This document shows positions 42,638 to 51,520 of a stretch of 64,000 bases of DNA, in pieces. Source of the DNA: Polyangiaceae bacterium (GTDB lineage: Bacteria; Myxococcota_A; Polyangia; Polyangiales; Polyangiaceae). A program made the position numbers and the translations under genes. Below the pieces are notes generated by a model. The model ran no database searches and had not been told where the DNA came from. It saw only the letters and a program-made list of their open reading frames with translations. The stretch is taken from positions 1,362,573 to 1,426,572 of the forward strand of contig JAWKRG010000003.1 of NCBI GenBank assembly GCA_041389725.1. Direction: 5' to 3'. Numbering within the stretch: the first letter of the stretch is position 1; the number at the start of each line of letters is the position of its first letter.

Positions 42638-44791
42638 TCAATCCCCCGCGCCAAGAGGCGCCAGCTCCGCCTTGATCTTTTCGAGCTCGGCCTTGTGCTT
42701 GCCCTCCAGTTCCTTGATGCGCTTGCGCAGATCCGCGAGCTTGTCCTCGGCCGCGAGAATGCGTGTGACTAGGGGATTGGCCCCCGTCGCGGGGCCGCTC
42801 TTGTCACCCAGTGCCGCCAAGTGTCCGCGCAAGCGCTCCAGGTCGGCCTCGGTGGTGGTGCGGTCCTCTTCGGTTTCGCTCTTCTCCGCGCTGATGCGTT
42901 CGGCCACCTCGAGCACTTTCATCGCCGCGGTGAGCCGTGCCTTGTCTACGCTCTTCAAGGACTCGGCCTCGACCATGCGCTGCAGGTCATCGCGCCTCAG
43001 GTCCGACACGCTGAATCCACGCTGCAGCGCTTCATCGATCTCGAGCTTTCGCTCCGCCTTGCTACGGGCCGGCACGCGGAACACCGCGATCGGCTGAGTG
43101 TGACGAGTATCGTAGTCCAGCTCGTCCGCGCCGCGAGCCGTGGCGTTGTTGACCACGTCGAGCTTCAAGGCGACGAGTCGCATGGCCCCACTTCGATTCT
43201 CCACGTCGTACTGCCGAACGTGGCGCCGAACGAAGTGCTCGATCAGTTGCTCGCCCACGAGCTTGACGCTCTTGGTTTCGTCTTCGTACTTGGCTTGCTT
43301 CTGCGTGAGCTCCACGTCCAGGTCGACACCAAACTCGAAGAAGGCGCGTTCGTTCGGCTTGAGGCGATCGAGGCCCGATTCGCCAGCGAAGGACTTGCTC
43401 TCGTAGACGCTGACGGTACCCGCGGGCAGGGTCTGCCGGGTGCCGTTGGACAGGCGCAGCGCGCTGCGTCCAGCCTCGCCGGGCTTCGAGAACCACGTCA
43501 GCCGACGCACCGGCACGCGCTGCGCGAAGATCGGCACCAAGGCAGAGCCGTGAGCGCGGAGTTCCACGGGTTGGGATAGGGCGTAGCTGAACAGCGCGCC
43601 GCTCTCTACGCCGGTCGCTGGTGCAATTGCTGCCAGGTTTCCGATGGCAAGCTCGTTGCTGGCCGTGGTGCGGCTGACGCTCGTGGCGCCCATGCGCACG
43701 CGCGGCGCGCGGCTCATGCGACCGGCGCCATAGCCATAGCCGACGCCGGATCCACTCCCGCTGCCGTGAGTCTCGATGTCGACGTTGTCGCCCCAGATCT
43801 GGTCAGGCGTGCGGTCCACCAATTGAGGCACCGTCGACAGTTGCTCGGCGGGCTCCGCCAGTTCGCGGCGCGAGTAGCGCGGCGCCGCCAGGGGAAAGAG
43901 GAAAGAATCCGGTCGACCACTGACGAGCTCCACTTCGACCCTCTTCCAAGCTTCGTCCGAGTCGTTGTGAATCAACGCCCAGCCCTGGAGTACCCCTTGG
44001 TCGCCGCTGCCATCCATGATCAAGCGGTAGGAGGTCCGCCACACGGGAACCTCGGCGATGTAGCCTAGCGTCACGGGGCGTTCGCTGGATGCGAGCACGC
44101 GCAAGGTTCGCTGCGCGCGCGCGGCGCGAACGCTCAGGGTCTCGGCGGCGTCGTCGATGCGATCCGCGAGGGCGCCGTCGGCGGGCTTCAGCCCGCGCAA
44201 CTCCGAGCCATGCAGGCGGCGGATCTCACCGGACTCCGTCTGCAGCAACAGCCAGGGATCGTTCGCAGCCTTTGGTGTGTCGTCATCGTCGTCGTCGTCG
44301 TCTGCCTTCTTCTCGTCGTCGTCCTTCTTCGCTTTGTGCTTCTCGACGAGGGGCGCGTCGAACACGTCCAGCACGCGCGCGCGGAAGGTCTCGTCCTTGG
44401 TGCGGACTTCGGCCCATGCGCCCTTCAAACCGCCGAGCACACCGCGGAAGTCGACGGGCTTGTCGGCGTCTTGAGGCAGCCCGGCGAGAGCGCGAGCCAT
44501 GCCCTTGCTGACGACGCTCTCGAACTCGATGGCGCTGACACTGGCGCGACCATCTTCCCCGACGACCACCAGGGACTTCAGCGCGTCGTCGACGTGGGCC
44601 GCCGGGACCGGCAGCGCAACGTCTGCGCCCCCCATGCGACCGCTACGCTCGAAATAGCCGACTCCGGTTTCGTAGAGGCGCAATCGCTTCAGGGGCAGCA
44701 CCCCAGCGGGAGATTCAGCGTCTTTCGTGGCGCTAGCGCAGCCGTTCAGTACCAAAACGAAGAGAGAAGCCAGCATTGCCTGTCGCCGCAT
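42638..44791 (-). CDS. DUF4139-type lipoprotein
   Basis: This is a 717-aa protein. ATG 44791 gives lipobox LNGC. The body has the DUF4139 layout: an N-terminal strand domain, YIAEVPVWRTSYRLIM and WALIHNDSDEAWKRVEVELVS in the core, and RRLTWFSKPGEAG with TVSVYE toward the C-terminal part. It ends in a long charged coiled coil (ILAAEDKLADLRKRIKELEG). An Asp/Lys-rich low-complexity stretch lies near residue 155. Function of the family is unknown; an outer-surface assembly role is guessed. It is the last gene of the DUF4331/TPR operon, 54 bases after the TPR gene. Confidence 0.8.
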   Translation of the reverse strand: MRRQAMLASLFVLVLNGCASATKDAESPAGVLPLKRLRLYETGVGYFERSGRMGGADVALPVPAAHVDDALKSLVVVGEDGRASVSAIEFESVVSKGMARALAGLPQDADKPVDFRGVLGGLKGAWAEVRTKDETFRARVLDVFDAPLVEKHKAKKDDDEKKADDDDDDDDTPKAANDPWLLLQTESGEIRRLHGSELRGLKPADGALADRIDDAAETLSVRAARAQRTLRVLASSERPVTLGYIAEVPVWRTSYRLIMDGSGDQGVLQGWALIHNDSDEAWKRVEVELVSGRPDSFLFPLAAPRYSRRELAEPAEQLSTVPQLVDRTPDQIWGDNVDIETHGSGSGSGVGYGYGAGRMSRAPRVRMGATSVSRTTASNELAIGNLAAIAPATGVESGALFSYALSQPVELRAHGSALVPIFAQRVPVRRLTWFSKPGEAGRSALRLSNGTRQTLPAGTVSVYESKSFAGESGLDRLKPNERAFFEFGVDLDVELTQKQAKYEDETKSVKLVGEQLIEHFVRRHVRQYDVENRSGAMRLVALKLDVVNNATARGADELDYDTRHTQPIAVFRVPARSKAERKLEIDEALQRGFSVSDLRRDDLQRMVEAESLKSVDKARLTAAMKVLEVAERISAEKSETEEDRTTTEADLERLRGHLAALGDKSGPATGANPLVTRILAAEDKLADLRKRIKELEGKHKAELEKIKAELAPLGAGD

Positions 44792-44845
44792 GCCGTACAC
44801 GACAGCATGAAGCGACCGGGGTTCCAAAAAAGTGGGGACGCACGC

Positions 44846-46105
44846 TCACGGCTTACAGTGAGACGCTTGCAGCTTCTGCCGCGCGAGCTGGAGCACCACG
44901 TTCGGCCGCTCGGGCCCGGCCTCGGCCACCAGCTGACATGCCAGGGCGGGTTGTTTGGCGGCAGTGGCGGCATCGATGGCAACCAGATAGGCGCGATCCG
45001 TTGGGCGCAGCGCGAGGTTCGAGAGCGCAAGGGAGAGCCCGCGCTCGGGATCGGCTCCCGCGGGGCCACTGAAGAACTCACTGCCATGATCGGCAAACGC
45101 CTGCGGGTAGTGGTCGAGCAGCGCGTCGTAACGTTTTCGCGCATCACTGGCGTGGAGTTGCGCGAGGTTTGGGTCTGTGGCCGAGAGCAACTCGGCGAGG
45201 TAGCCGGTCGGTTCCGGATCCACCGTGGTGACGCGCACGCGGTCGAGGCGACTCATCGCGCCCGCCTTGTCCCCCGTGGCGACTTCCAGCTCGGACAGGT
45301 GAACGTTGGCCACGACGTAGCCGGGAAGCCGACGTACGGCTTCCTCGTACAGCGGCTTTGCTAGATCGGGGCGCGCAGCTTGCTCCGCCCACATCACGCC
45401 GCGCTGGAAGGCGACCCAGGCCACGGGCATGGGCGAGACGTCGTCGTAGGCCGCGAGCGCGGCAACGAAGTCCTGGTCGGCCGCGTCGTACTGTCCGACG
45501 GCAGCGCGCGCGCCGGCGAGGGCAACCAAGTTGTCATAGCTGGGCAGAGCCGCGGCCCGCGAGGCGCGCGCGGCCAGCACGCCTGCTAGGTCGTGGCCAC
45601 GCGCCAGGTCGATGGTCTCGCGGGCACGAGTGACGTCCGCTCCCGACGCTTCCGCCTTGTCGAGCTCGAGTACGGCCTCATCGAAGCGATGCAGCCCGGA
45701 CAGCACCGACGCTCGCAAGGCATGCGTTGCCGCGCCGGGCTTCAGCGACAGTGCACGCTGGGACACGTCGAGCGCTTCGGCAAAGTCATCGTAGCTGCCG
45801 CTGAACTGCGTTCGGGTCATCAGCAGGCCGACGAGCCCGGCCATGAAGTCCACGTTGTCAGCGAAACGCGCCACCAGCTGGCGCTGGCTCTCGATCTGAC
45901 CGTTCAGGTTCGCGAGCGCGACATTTCCGTCGGTGGTCGGCGTGCCGAAGGCGTCTGCCTGGACTCGATCGGGGCCAGGCAAGGTGATCTCGCTGGCCCC
46001 GCGCGGCGCCGAGGATGACTCGACCGCGCAGGCGGAGGAGGAGGCGACGGCCGCCACCACGAGGGTGACGGCCGTCCAGTTGCGTTTGCTCGATGAGTGA
46101 CTCAC
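44846..46105 (-). CDS. TPR-repeat lipoprotein
   Basis: This is a 419-aa protein. GTG 46105 begins a signal peptide (NWTAVTLVVAAVASSSAC), with the Cys suitable as lipobox (SSAC). TPR-like helical repeats run from about residue 95 to 330 (SQRALSLKPGAATHALRASV, RFDEAVLELDKAEASG, AKPLYEEAVRRLPGY). It starts 4 bases after the stop of the gene upstream, so co-translation is likely. It is probably a scaffold for the neighbouring DUF4331-like proteins. Confidence 0.8.
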   Translation of the reverse strand: MSHSSSKRNWTAVTLVVAAVASSSACAVESSSAPRGASEITLPGPDRVQADAFGTPTTDGNVALANLNGQIESQRQLVARFADNVDFMAGLVGLLMTRTQFSGSYDDFAEALDVSQRALSLKPGAATHALRASVLSGLHRFDEAVLELDKAEASGADVTRARETIDLARGHDLAGVLAARASRAAALPSYDNLVALAGARAAVGQYDAADQDFVAALAAYDDVSPMPVAWVAFQRGVMWAEQAARPDLAKPLYEEAVRRLPGYVVANVHLSELEVATGDKAGAMSRLDRVRVTTVDPEPTGYLAELLSATDPNLAQLHASDARKRYDALLDHYPQAFADHGSEFFSGPAGADPERGLSLALSNLALRPTDRAYLVAIDAATAAKQPALACQLVAEAGPERPNVVLQLARQKLQASHCKP

Positions 46106-46108
46106 GAC

Positions 46109-46852
46109 TCAGGGCGCCGACAAGAAGGGGAAGGTGCTCGAGGCGGGTTTGTCGTCGGCGGTGATGGTGTCGTCCACATCGCCCAGGCTGCCGTTGGCGA
46201 GCACCGAGTAGCTGCGTGCGATCACGTCGTCGGAGGGCATGCGTCCGCCGCAGTTGGCTGGCACGCCTTGGACGCCGACCAGACCCGCTTCGAGGCCAAG
46301 GTAGACGCCACACGTTCCCTCGGTCGTCAGCACGTAGAGCTGGTCGTCGGCGAGTACCGTGGCCAGGAAGTCGTAGCGCTTGCCAGCGGTCTGGTCCGCC
46401 ACCAGCTGGTTGCCACAGGTTCCGTCGAGAGCATCGAGAATCGCCAGGCTGCCCTTGATCTGATCCTTGTGCTTGGCGGCCCAGGTCGACGGATCGCTGT
46501 TGGCGTTGTACTCGTCGCGCGCAGCGTCCTTCTTCGCGTCGTCGGCGTTGAAGGTTTCGATCGTGGCCGAGCTCACCGCGGGGCGACCGGTTCGGTCGAT
46601 CTGAGCACCTGGCGTGGGCGGATTGGCTTTGCCACGCGGCTGCGCACCGGCGCTGCCGCCGCTGCCACCGGCCCCGGCGCCGCCCTGGGCACCTGCACCA
46701 CTGGCGCCACCGGTTCCAGCGGTGTTACCAGTGCCGCCGCTGCCTGCGCTGGCGCCGGTTCCACCGTTCGAACTGCTATCGTCGTCTCCGCAACCGACCA
46801 GCGCGAGTGCGCTGCCCAGCACGACCAATGCAAAAGTAGTCTTCGTTCTCAT
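46109..46852 (-). CDS. Lipoprotein carrying the C-terminal half of a DUF4331-like fold
   Basis: This is a 247-aa protein. ATG 46852 gives lipobox LVGC and then a 60-residue Gly/Ala linker. From about residue 90, QIDRTGRPAVSSATIETFNA and later CGGRMPSDDVIARSYSVLAN, followed by STFPFLSAP, match the second half of DUF4331 proteins. There they normally follow directly after the strand that ends LGVWA. That strand is instead the end of the preceding gene. The pair looks like one domain split over two exported proteins. It lies 11 bases downstream of the first half. Confidence 0.65.
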   Translation of the reverse strand: MRTKTTFALVVLGSALALVGCGDDDSSSNGGTGASAGSGGTGNTAGTGGASGAGAQGGAGAGGSGGSAGAQPRGKANPPTPGAQIDRTGRPAVSSATIETFNADDAKKDAARDEYNANSDPSTWAAKHKDQIKGSLAILDALDGTCGNQLVADQTAGKRYDFLATVLADDQLYVLTTEGTCGVYLGLEAGLVGVQGVPANCGGRMPSDDVIARSYSVLANGSLGDVDDTITADDKPASSTFPFLSAP

Positions 46853-46863
46853 GGTGCTTCTCC

Positions 46864-47559
46864 TCACTGCGCCTTGTGGGTGCTGGCCCAAACCCCGAGC
46901 AGGGGACCGCCCTTGGTCAGGATGCTCTTGTCGATCTGCACGACGATGGAGAGCACGTTGGTGGTGGCAAAAGTGTCGCTCGCCGCTGCGCCGTTGGCGC
47001 CGGACTGAAGCTGCTTGACGAGTACGGCCGAGGTGGCCGCGTCGACCGCAGGACAGCCGTCCGAATCGAACTTGAGCGACGGGGCGGCCGCTTTCACCGC
47101 CTTGACGGTTTCGGTGAAACCGACGAACTCGAAGAAGAAGGGATCGTTGCGCATTCCGGCGAAGACCTTCATCTTGCCGCCGTCGCTGGTGATCCCCGCC
47201 TCGGAGCTGGGATCGCCCGTTACGTACTCGTCACCAGCCCAACACTCGATGTGATCCGCGTCGTAGAACTGGCAGGTAACCTTCGTTTCCGTTTGGGCCA
47301 TTCCATAGCCCGCCGAGCTATTGACGTGAAACACGTAGACGACCGCGTTCGAGAACTTCGCACCGGCGCCGGCCATCGGGCTGACGTCCAGGATCAAGTT
47401 CACTTTGGAGGTGTCGGACTCCATCCAAGCATAGAGGTCGGTGATGTCTGCGGTCGGCTCCGCCTTGGCGGCGGGGCCATCCAGGTGGTCAGCCGCGAAC
47501 AGCTGGGATGCTGTGGCGGAAATCCCGACCAATGAAAGGACGATTAGCTTTCTTTTCAT
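46864..47559 (-). CDS. Exported protein with the N-terminal half of a DUF4331-like fold
   Basis: This is a 231-aa protein. ATG 47559 has GAGGAG upstream and begins a Sec signal (MKRKLIVLSLVGISATASQL, cleavage after FA). The mature start ADHLDGPAAK and then DITDLYAWMESD is the characteristic DUF4331 opening, and the end IVVQIDKSILTKGGPLLGVW corresponds to the middle of that family. The rest of the fold lies in the next gene with its own lipoprotein signal. DUF4331 function is not established. It heads a four-gene operon with the C-half, TPR and DUF4139 proteins. Confidence 0.75.
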   Translation of the reverse strand: MKRKLIVLSLVGISATASQLFAADHLDGPAAKAEPTADITDLYAWMESDTSKVNLILDVSPMAGAGAKFSNAVVYVFHVNSSAGYGMAQTETKVTCQFYDADHIECWAGDEYVTGDPSSEAGITSDGGKMKVFAGMRNDPFFFEFVGFTETVKAVKAAAPSLKFDSDGCPAVDAATSAVLVKQLQSGANGAAASDTFATTNVLSIVVQIDKSILTKGGPLLGVWASTHKAQ

Positions 47560-47845
47560 GTCTCTCCTCACGGGTTTGCGCGCACCGTGGCGGAGGGCGC
47601 TCCGGGTGCACCCAACCGTTACGAACCGACAAGAGAGACGGATCGACGATTTTTCGTCGGGCCGGGTGCGCTCGTCACAGGGCGGCCCCTGCGCGGCTGC
47701 GGGGTGGGTGCCCGCCGCGGCTCGGGACCTCTCGTCCAATCCGCGCCTGCGGTCGCGCCCCGTTCCAGCGAGGGGCCCCAAAGAGAATGTCGTTGTACGA
47801 GGCTTGGTTCGAAGTCGGGCGCTCGGGTCGACGCTCGGTGTGGCT

Positions 47846-48649
47846 TCAGAATGCGCAGCTGGTGACTGACTTTTTGCCGCTGGGACAGGGGGTGGTCGTC
47901 GCGGTGCATTCCGTGACCGGCGCGCCGAACCACGATTCGCAGATCTTCTTGTTGCACAGGCAGGTGCCGGTGTCGTGGGGGGCGCAGCAGTTGGGCTGCG
48001 AGGTATTCGGTGCGCAGGAGAACATGGGGCCGGATTGGATCAAGCCGCACTCGCAGCCGAAGGAGTTGATCTCGCAGAACAGGGTCTCGCACTTGCAGCT
48101 GCCAGAACTGGGCCAGGTCAAGTCGGCACAGCAGCGCCCATTGATCACCGTGGTGGCATCGCACGCCACGCCGTTAGGCGGAGCGTCGAGTTTGCAGAGG
48201 CATTGATTGCCCGCGACCTGACAAGAAGTAGTCGTGGGTACACTGGACTCGACGGGGGAATCGCCAACGACATCTGTCGCAGCGTCACCAGCGTCGCCGG
48301 TGTCGCTTCCGGCGTCTTGCGCGGGAGCCAGGGAACAGGCTGCGCTGCAGTTGCTCATGGCGCAGGACTTCCAAGCTTGAGCGCCCGTGGCGACCGCTGC
48401 GCAGTTGCCGCTGGCGCATGCGTCGATCTCGCCGGCGCAAGCTGCGCCTTCGCCACAGCAGGCGTCCACTTGAAGCTGACAGCTTTGTGCCAGGCATTGG
48501 CCGCAGAGCGTGCCCTCGCCCTGAAAATGACAGCGACCGCCGAGGCTCTCGTCGGCGGAGTCGACCAGCAGCACGCAGCCCGGCACCAGCCCCAGCAGCG
48601 CGACGGCGGTAGCGCGCAAGAAGGAGCGAAAAGTGAGGTGCCGGGCCAT
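47846..48649 (-). CDS. Cys-rich lipoprotein
   Basis: This is a 267-aa protein. ATG 48649 gives lipobox VPGC (MARHLTFRSFLRATAVALLG). About 34 cysteines form several modules: CHFQGEGTLCGQCLAQSC, an Asp/Ala-rich linker (TGDAGDAATDVVGDS), and a C-terminal part with CECGLIQSGPMFSC and CCAPHDTGTCLCNKKIC. These are typical of disulphide-rich surface proteins. The longer upstream frame is a shadow of the divergent gene. Function is unknown. Confidence 0.75.
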   Translation of the reverse strand: MARHLTFRSFLRATAVALLGLVPGCVLLVDSADESLGGRCHFQGEGTLCGQCLAQSCQLQVDACCGEGAACAGEIDACASGNCAAVATGAQAWKSCAMSNCSAACSLAPAQDAGSDTGDAGDAATDVVGDSPVESSVPTTTSCQVAGNQCLCKLDAPPNGVACDATTVINGRCCADLTWPSSGSCKCETLFCEINSFGCECGLIQSGPMFSCAPNTSQPNCCAPHDTGTCLCNKKICESWFGAPVTECTATTTPCPSGKKSVTSCAF

Positions 48650-48778
48650 GACGGACTCGATCTTAGCCACAATCATGGAGCCGGCGAGAAGCGGGAAGTC
48701 GCATGGAAAAGAAGGCTGCAGCCTAGGCTGCGTTCGGGCCCCCTTTGCGCAGCGCGGGCCTTGGCGTATTCGACCCGG

Positions 48779-50422
48779 GTGAACTCGGGATCCGAGAATC
48801 GAGGGCGCCCAGGGCCGCGACGCCGGCGCCGTGGCCGCAAGCGGCCGGAGCAGAGCAAGGAGTCGGCTGCGATCGTCATCGAGCGTGCTCGTGCCGTGGA
48901 CACCAGCAAACCGGCGGACGAGCCCCTCTCTGCCGAGGAAGCCGCCGAGATGCGGGAGCACTTTCGCTTCTTGCGGGACAATCGCAAGCTGCTGCAACTG
49001 CGCTTGAACGCCGCCGAAGATCTCTTGATCAACGGCGCGCGGGAGCCAGAGCACCGCGGCGTGTGCCAACACCTGCTGAGCAAAGTGGACCGCGCTCGCG
49101 TGGAATCCGTGGTGCCACGCCTCGATCCGGCGGCGCGCAGTCGCTTCCTTGCCGGCGTGGTGCGCCTCTGCCCCGACGTGCCCTACCTGTTGCTCTATTT
49201 GGAGAGCGTCAAAGAAAGCGCCTCTCAGGCCGACGCCACCGCGGCCCTGACGCGTGCGCTGCATCACATCGATTTTTCCCAAATCTCCGCGGCGCAGATG
49301 CGGCGGCTCTTGGATCTGATCGCGGAGCTCTTCGACGAGCGGGATCGTCCGCAGTTGTTGTTCGGGCTGTTGCGCAGTACCAGCTTTCGCGATGCCTTCG
49401 ACCGCTCCGCCGAGGCGCTCCCGTCGGCTCTGGCGGATTCCTTCGTTCCCCTGCGTGCGGTGCACGCCGTGGTGCTGCGCGGCAAAAGAAACCCCCACGA
49501 CGCCGCGGCCCTGGCGCAAGGAGCCGCCATTCTGCTGGGGGCGCGGGACACAGTGCTGCGCTCCCACGGCCTGGAGGCCAAGCGCCGCCTGTTGGAGCTC
49601 GGGCTTTCGCTGCGCGACCACGCGGAGGAAGTCGCGTCGGGGCTCGCGACCTTGGCCAAGAGCTTGCCCGAGGAAGCACATGAGCGCTCGGAGGCGCAGC
49701 TTCGCGTCGCGGGCTACCTGCTCTCGGTAAATCGCGAAGCCGCCGCGCGCAGACTGCTCGAGCGCCTCCGTCGGGATGCACCGGGATTCAAGCGTCCGCA
49801 GCGCTGGCTCGATGCGCTTTCAGCGCCACGCTTCGGTCGCTACGCCGCGATCGAGCAGAAGGGTGAGTCGCGTCGCGGGTCAAGGTTCGTCAGCGCCGTC
49901 TCGCTGCGCACTCAGCAGTTGGTGTGGCTCTGCACCGGTGACGCCGCTGACGCAGAGAGCTTCGACGCGCTTGCGCCTTCGCGCGAGCAGATGGCGCTGC
50001 CGGGGGTGCTGCCATTGCTGGAGGTTGAGCGCACGGCCGAAGGCGTCCCCTACTTCGTCGTGCCCAAGCGTGGGCGCGGTGCCTACGAGTGCATCAAGAA
50101 AGACGGGATCAGTGCACAAGATGCGTCGACGGTGTGTGAGGACGCCGTGGCGCTGCTCATGGCATTGGCGCAGCGTGGCATCGAACTGCCTGATGTTCGC
50201 TTGGATCGCTTTGCCATCGATAGTGGGCGGCTGTGGCTGCGAGATTGGCGTGGAGCTGCCGTGACGACGCCGTCGGACGCAGCAGTGGTGCAGCTCGGGC
50301 ATGCCCGCGAGCTGTGTGGTCTGGTGCTCGGGGGGAACGTACAAGCCGCCATGCTTTCCCAGCGAGTGGGGGAAGCGGAAAGCCTGCCGGCGCTCGCGTC
50401 TCTTTTCGTGGACGCGCTCTAG
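48779..50422 (+). CDS. Large cytoplasmic protein of unknown function with helical repeats
   Basis: This is a 547-aa protein from GTG 48779; the start is uncertain and the ribosome site weak. The N-terminus is very basic (RPGPRRRRRGRKRPEQ). The middle 300 residues are helical and Leu/Ala-rich, like HEAT/TPR-type solenoids (LGLSLRDHAEEVASGLATLA; RSEAQLRVAGYLLSVNREAA). The last 150 residues (ALPGVLPLLEVERTAEGVPY, ALAQRGIELPDVRLDRFAID) look like a degenerate kinase-type C-lobe, but no catalytic motif is present. Divergent from the Cys-rich lipoprotein gene. Confidence 0.65.
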   Translation: MNSGSENRGRPGPRRRRRGRKRPEQSKESAAIVIERARAVDTSKPADEPLSAEEAAEMREHFRFLRDNRKLLQLRLNAAEDLLINGAREPEHRGVCQHLLSKVDRARVESVVPRLDPAARSRFLAGVVRLCPDVPYLLLYLESVKESASQADATAALTRALHHIDFSQISAAQMRRLLDLIAELFDERDRPQLLFGLLRSTSFRDAFDRSAEALPSALADSFVPLRAVHAVVLRGKRNPHDAAALAQGAAILLGARDTVLRSHGLEAKRRLLELGLSLRDHAEEVASGLATLAKSLPEEAHERSEAQLRVAGYLLSVNREAAARRLLERLRRDAPGFKRPQRWLDALSAPRFGRYAAIEQKGESRRGSRFVSAVSLRTQQLVWLCTGDAADAESFDALAPSREQMALPGVLPLLEVERTAEGVPYFVVPKRGRGAYECIKKDGISAQDASTVCEDAVALLMALAQRGIELPDVRLDRFAIDSGRLWLRDWRGAAVTTPSDAAVVQLGHARELCGLVLGGNVQAAMLSQRVGEAESLPALASLFVDAL

Positions 50423-50429
50423 CCCGGTC

Positions 50430-51479
50430 CTACCAAGCGCGGCTGACGGACAGCGATACTTGTCGGGGTGCAACGGCCGGAGCGAGGCGAAGCATTGCGG
50501 GTTCGCGCGGTTCTTGCTGACGCGGGAGGAGCAGCGCGGTCAGGATCGCGCCGCCACCAAGTACGAGGGTGCCGGTGCTGACCCAAGCGAGGGTCCTGGC
50601 GCGATCGGACTCGGCGCGCGAATCTGCGAGTGCCGCGGTGTCGCGGCAAAAACCGCGATCCGTCACGCAGCCCGCGGCGCTCATTCGCTCTTCGGCAGCG
50701 GAATCGGCGTCGAGCGCCAGCACGCCGGTGACGGCCGACACCGCCAGCGCGGCCACGCCGACTCCGCCCACCACCCAGAACGCGGTGCTGCGCGAAGACT
50801 CCGTGGGCGGCGGCGCCGTCGAAACATCCTTTGGTGGCGGCGCCGCAGTCGCCGCGGGAGCTACGGGCTTTGGGGATTGCGGCGCCGTGGGCGGCAGTCG
50901 TTCGAGCTTCGGTATCTTCACGACCAGCTCGCGCCCGGCGGCAGGCACCTCGATGCTCGATTGCCAGCTCTGATGGTCGGGAGCGCTCACGACGACTCGA
51001 TGCTCGCCCGGATCGATGGGCGTGGGCGTCGACCACGCGATCTCGCTCAGCTCGCTGCCGTCGAGCTCGATCTTCACGCGAGGTTCCTGGGACTCCAGCT
51101 CGAAGCGCAGACGAGGGATCTTTCCCTCCAAGCCTGCGAGGTGCGCGCGGGCGAAGTCTTCTCGATCTTTGCGTTTGTCAGAGAGCGCTCCGCTCAGCGC
51201 TTCTTGATACTCGGTGTAGGCCGTCGCGATGCGTCCCTGCTTCTCGTGGCACAGCGCCAGGTTGAGCAGCGTTCCGCCGCCCGGATCGAGACGCTGACTC
51301 TCTGCAAAGGCAGCGCAAGCCTCGTCGTACTTGTCCTGCTCGAGCAGCACTCGGCCGCGTTCGAACAGCGCTTGGGCTTGCCGATGCTCGGCCGCGCTCG
51401 GCTCAGCGTGCGCGACGCCGGCAAACAGCGACAGCGCCACCGCGAGCAGCAAACAACTTTGGACAGCGCGAAAGCCCAT
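50430..51479 (-). CDS. Exported TPR/PEGA-like membrane protein (paralogue of 56708-57628)
   Basis: This is a 349-aa protein with signal peptide MGFRAVQSCLLLAVALSLFA. Two or three TPR-like helices follow (ALFERGRVLLEQDKYDEACA). A PEGA-like domain follows (VKIELDGSELSEI, DPGEHRVVVSAPDHQSW), then a Pro/Ala linker and two membrane segments (FWVVGGVGVAALAVSAVTGV; AWVSTGTLVLGGGAILTALL). The same architecture occurs in the gene at 56708. It is transcribed in the same direction as the kinase gene, 41 bases downstream of its stop, so co-expression is likely. Confidence 0.75.
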   Translation of the reverse strand: MGFRAVQSCLLLAVALSLFAGVAHAEPSAAEHRQAQALFERGRVLLEQDKYDEACAAFAESQRLDPGGGTLLNLALCHEKQGRIATAYTEYQEALSGALSDKRKDREDFARAHLAGLEGKIPRLRFELESQEPRVKIELDGSELSEIAWSTPTPIDPGEHRVVVSAPDHQSWQSSIEVPAAGRELVVKIPKLERLPPTAPQSPKPVAPAATAAPPPKDVSTAPPPTESSRSTAFWVVGGVGVAALAVSAVTGVLALDADSAAEERMSAAGCVTDRGFCRDTAALADSRAESDRARTLAWVSTGTLVLGGGAILTALLLPRQQEPREPAMLRLAPAVAPRQVSLSVSRAW

Positions 51480-51520
51480 CGCCACGCTCACGCTAGCATC
51501 AACCACGGGCGCCGCGCGCG

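Noticed and set aside
47975..48778. Upstream extension of the 547-aa protein to 815 aa
   Set aside because: The extra part overlaps the divergent Cys-rich lipoprotein gene and its lipobox; the GTG at 48779 is a better start.
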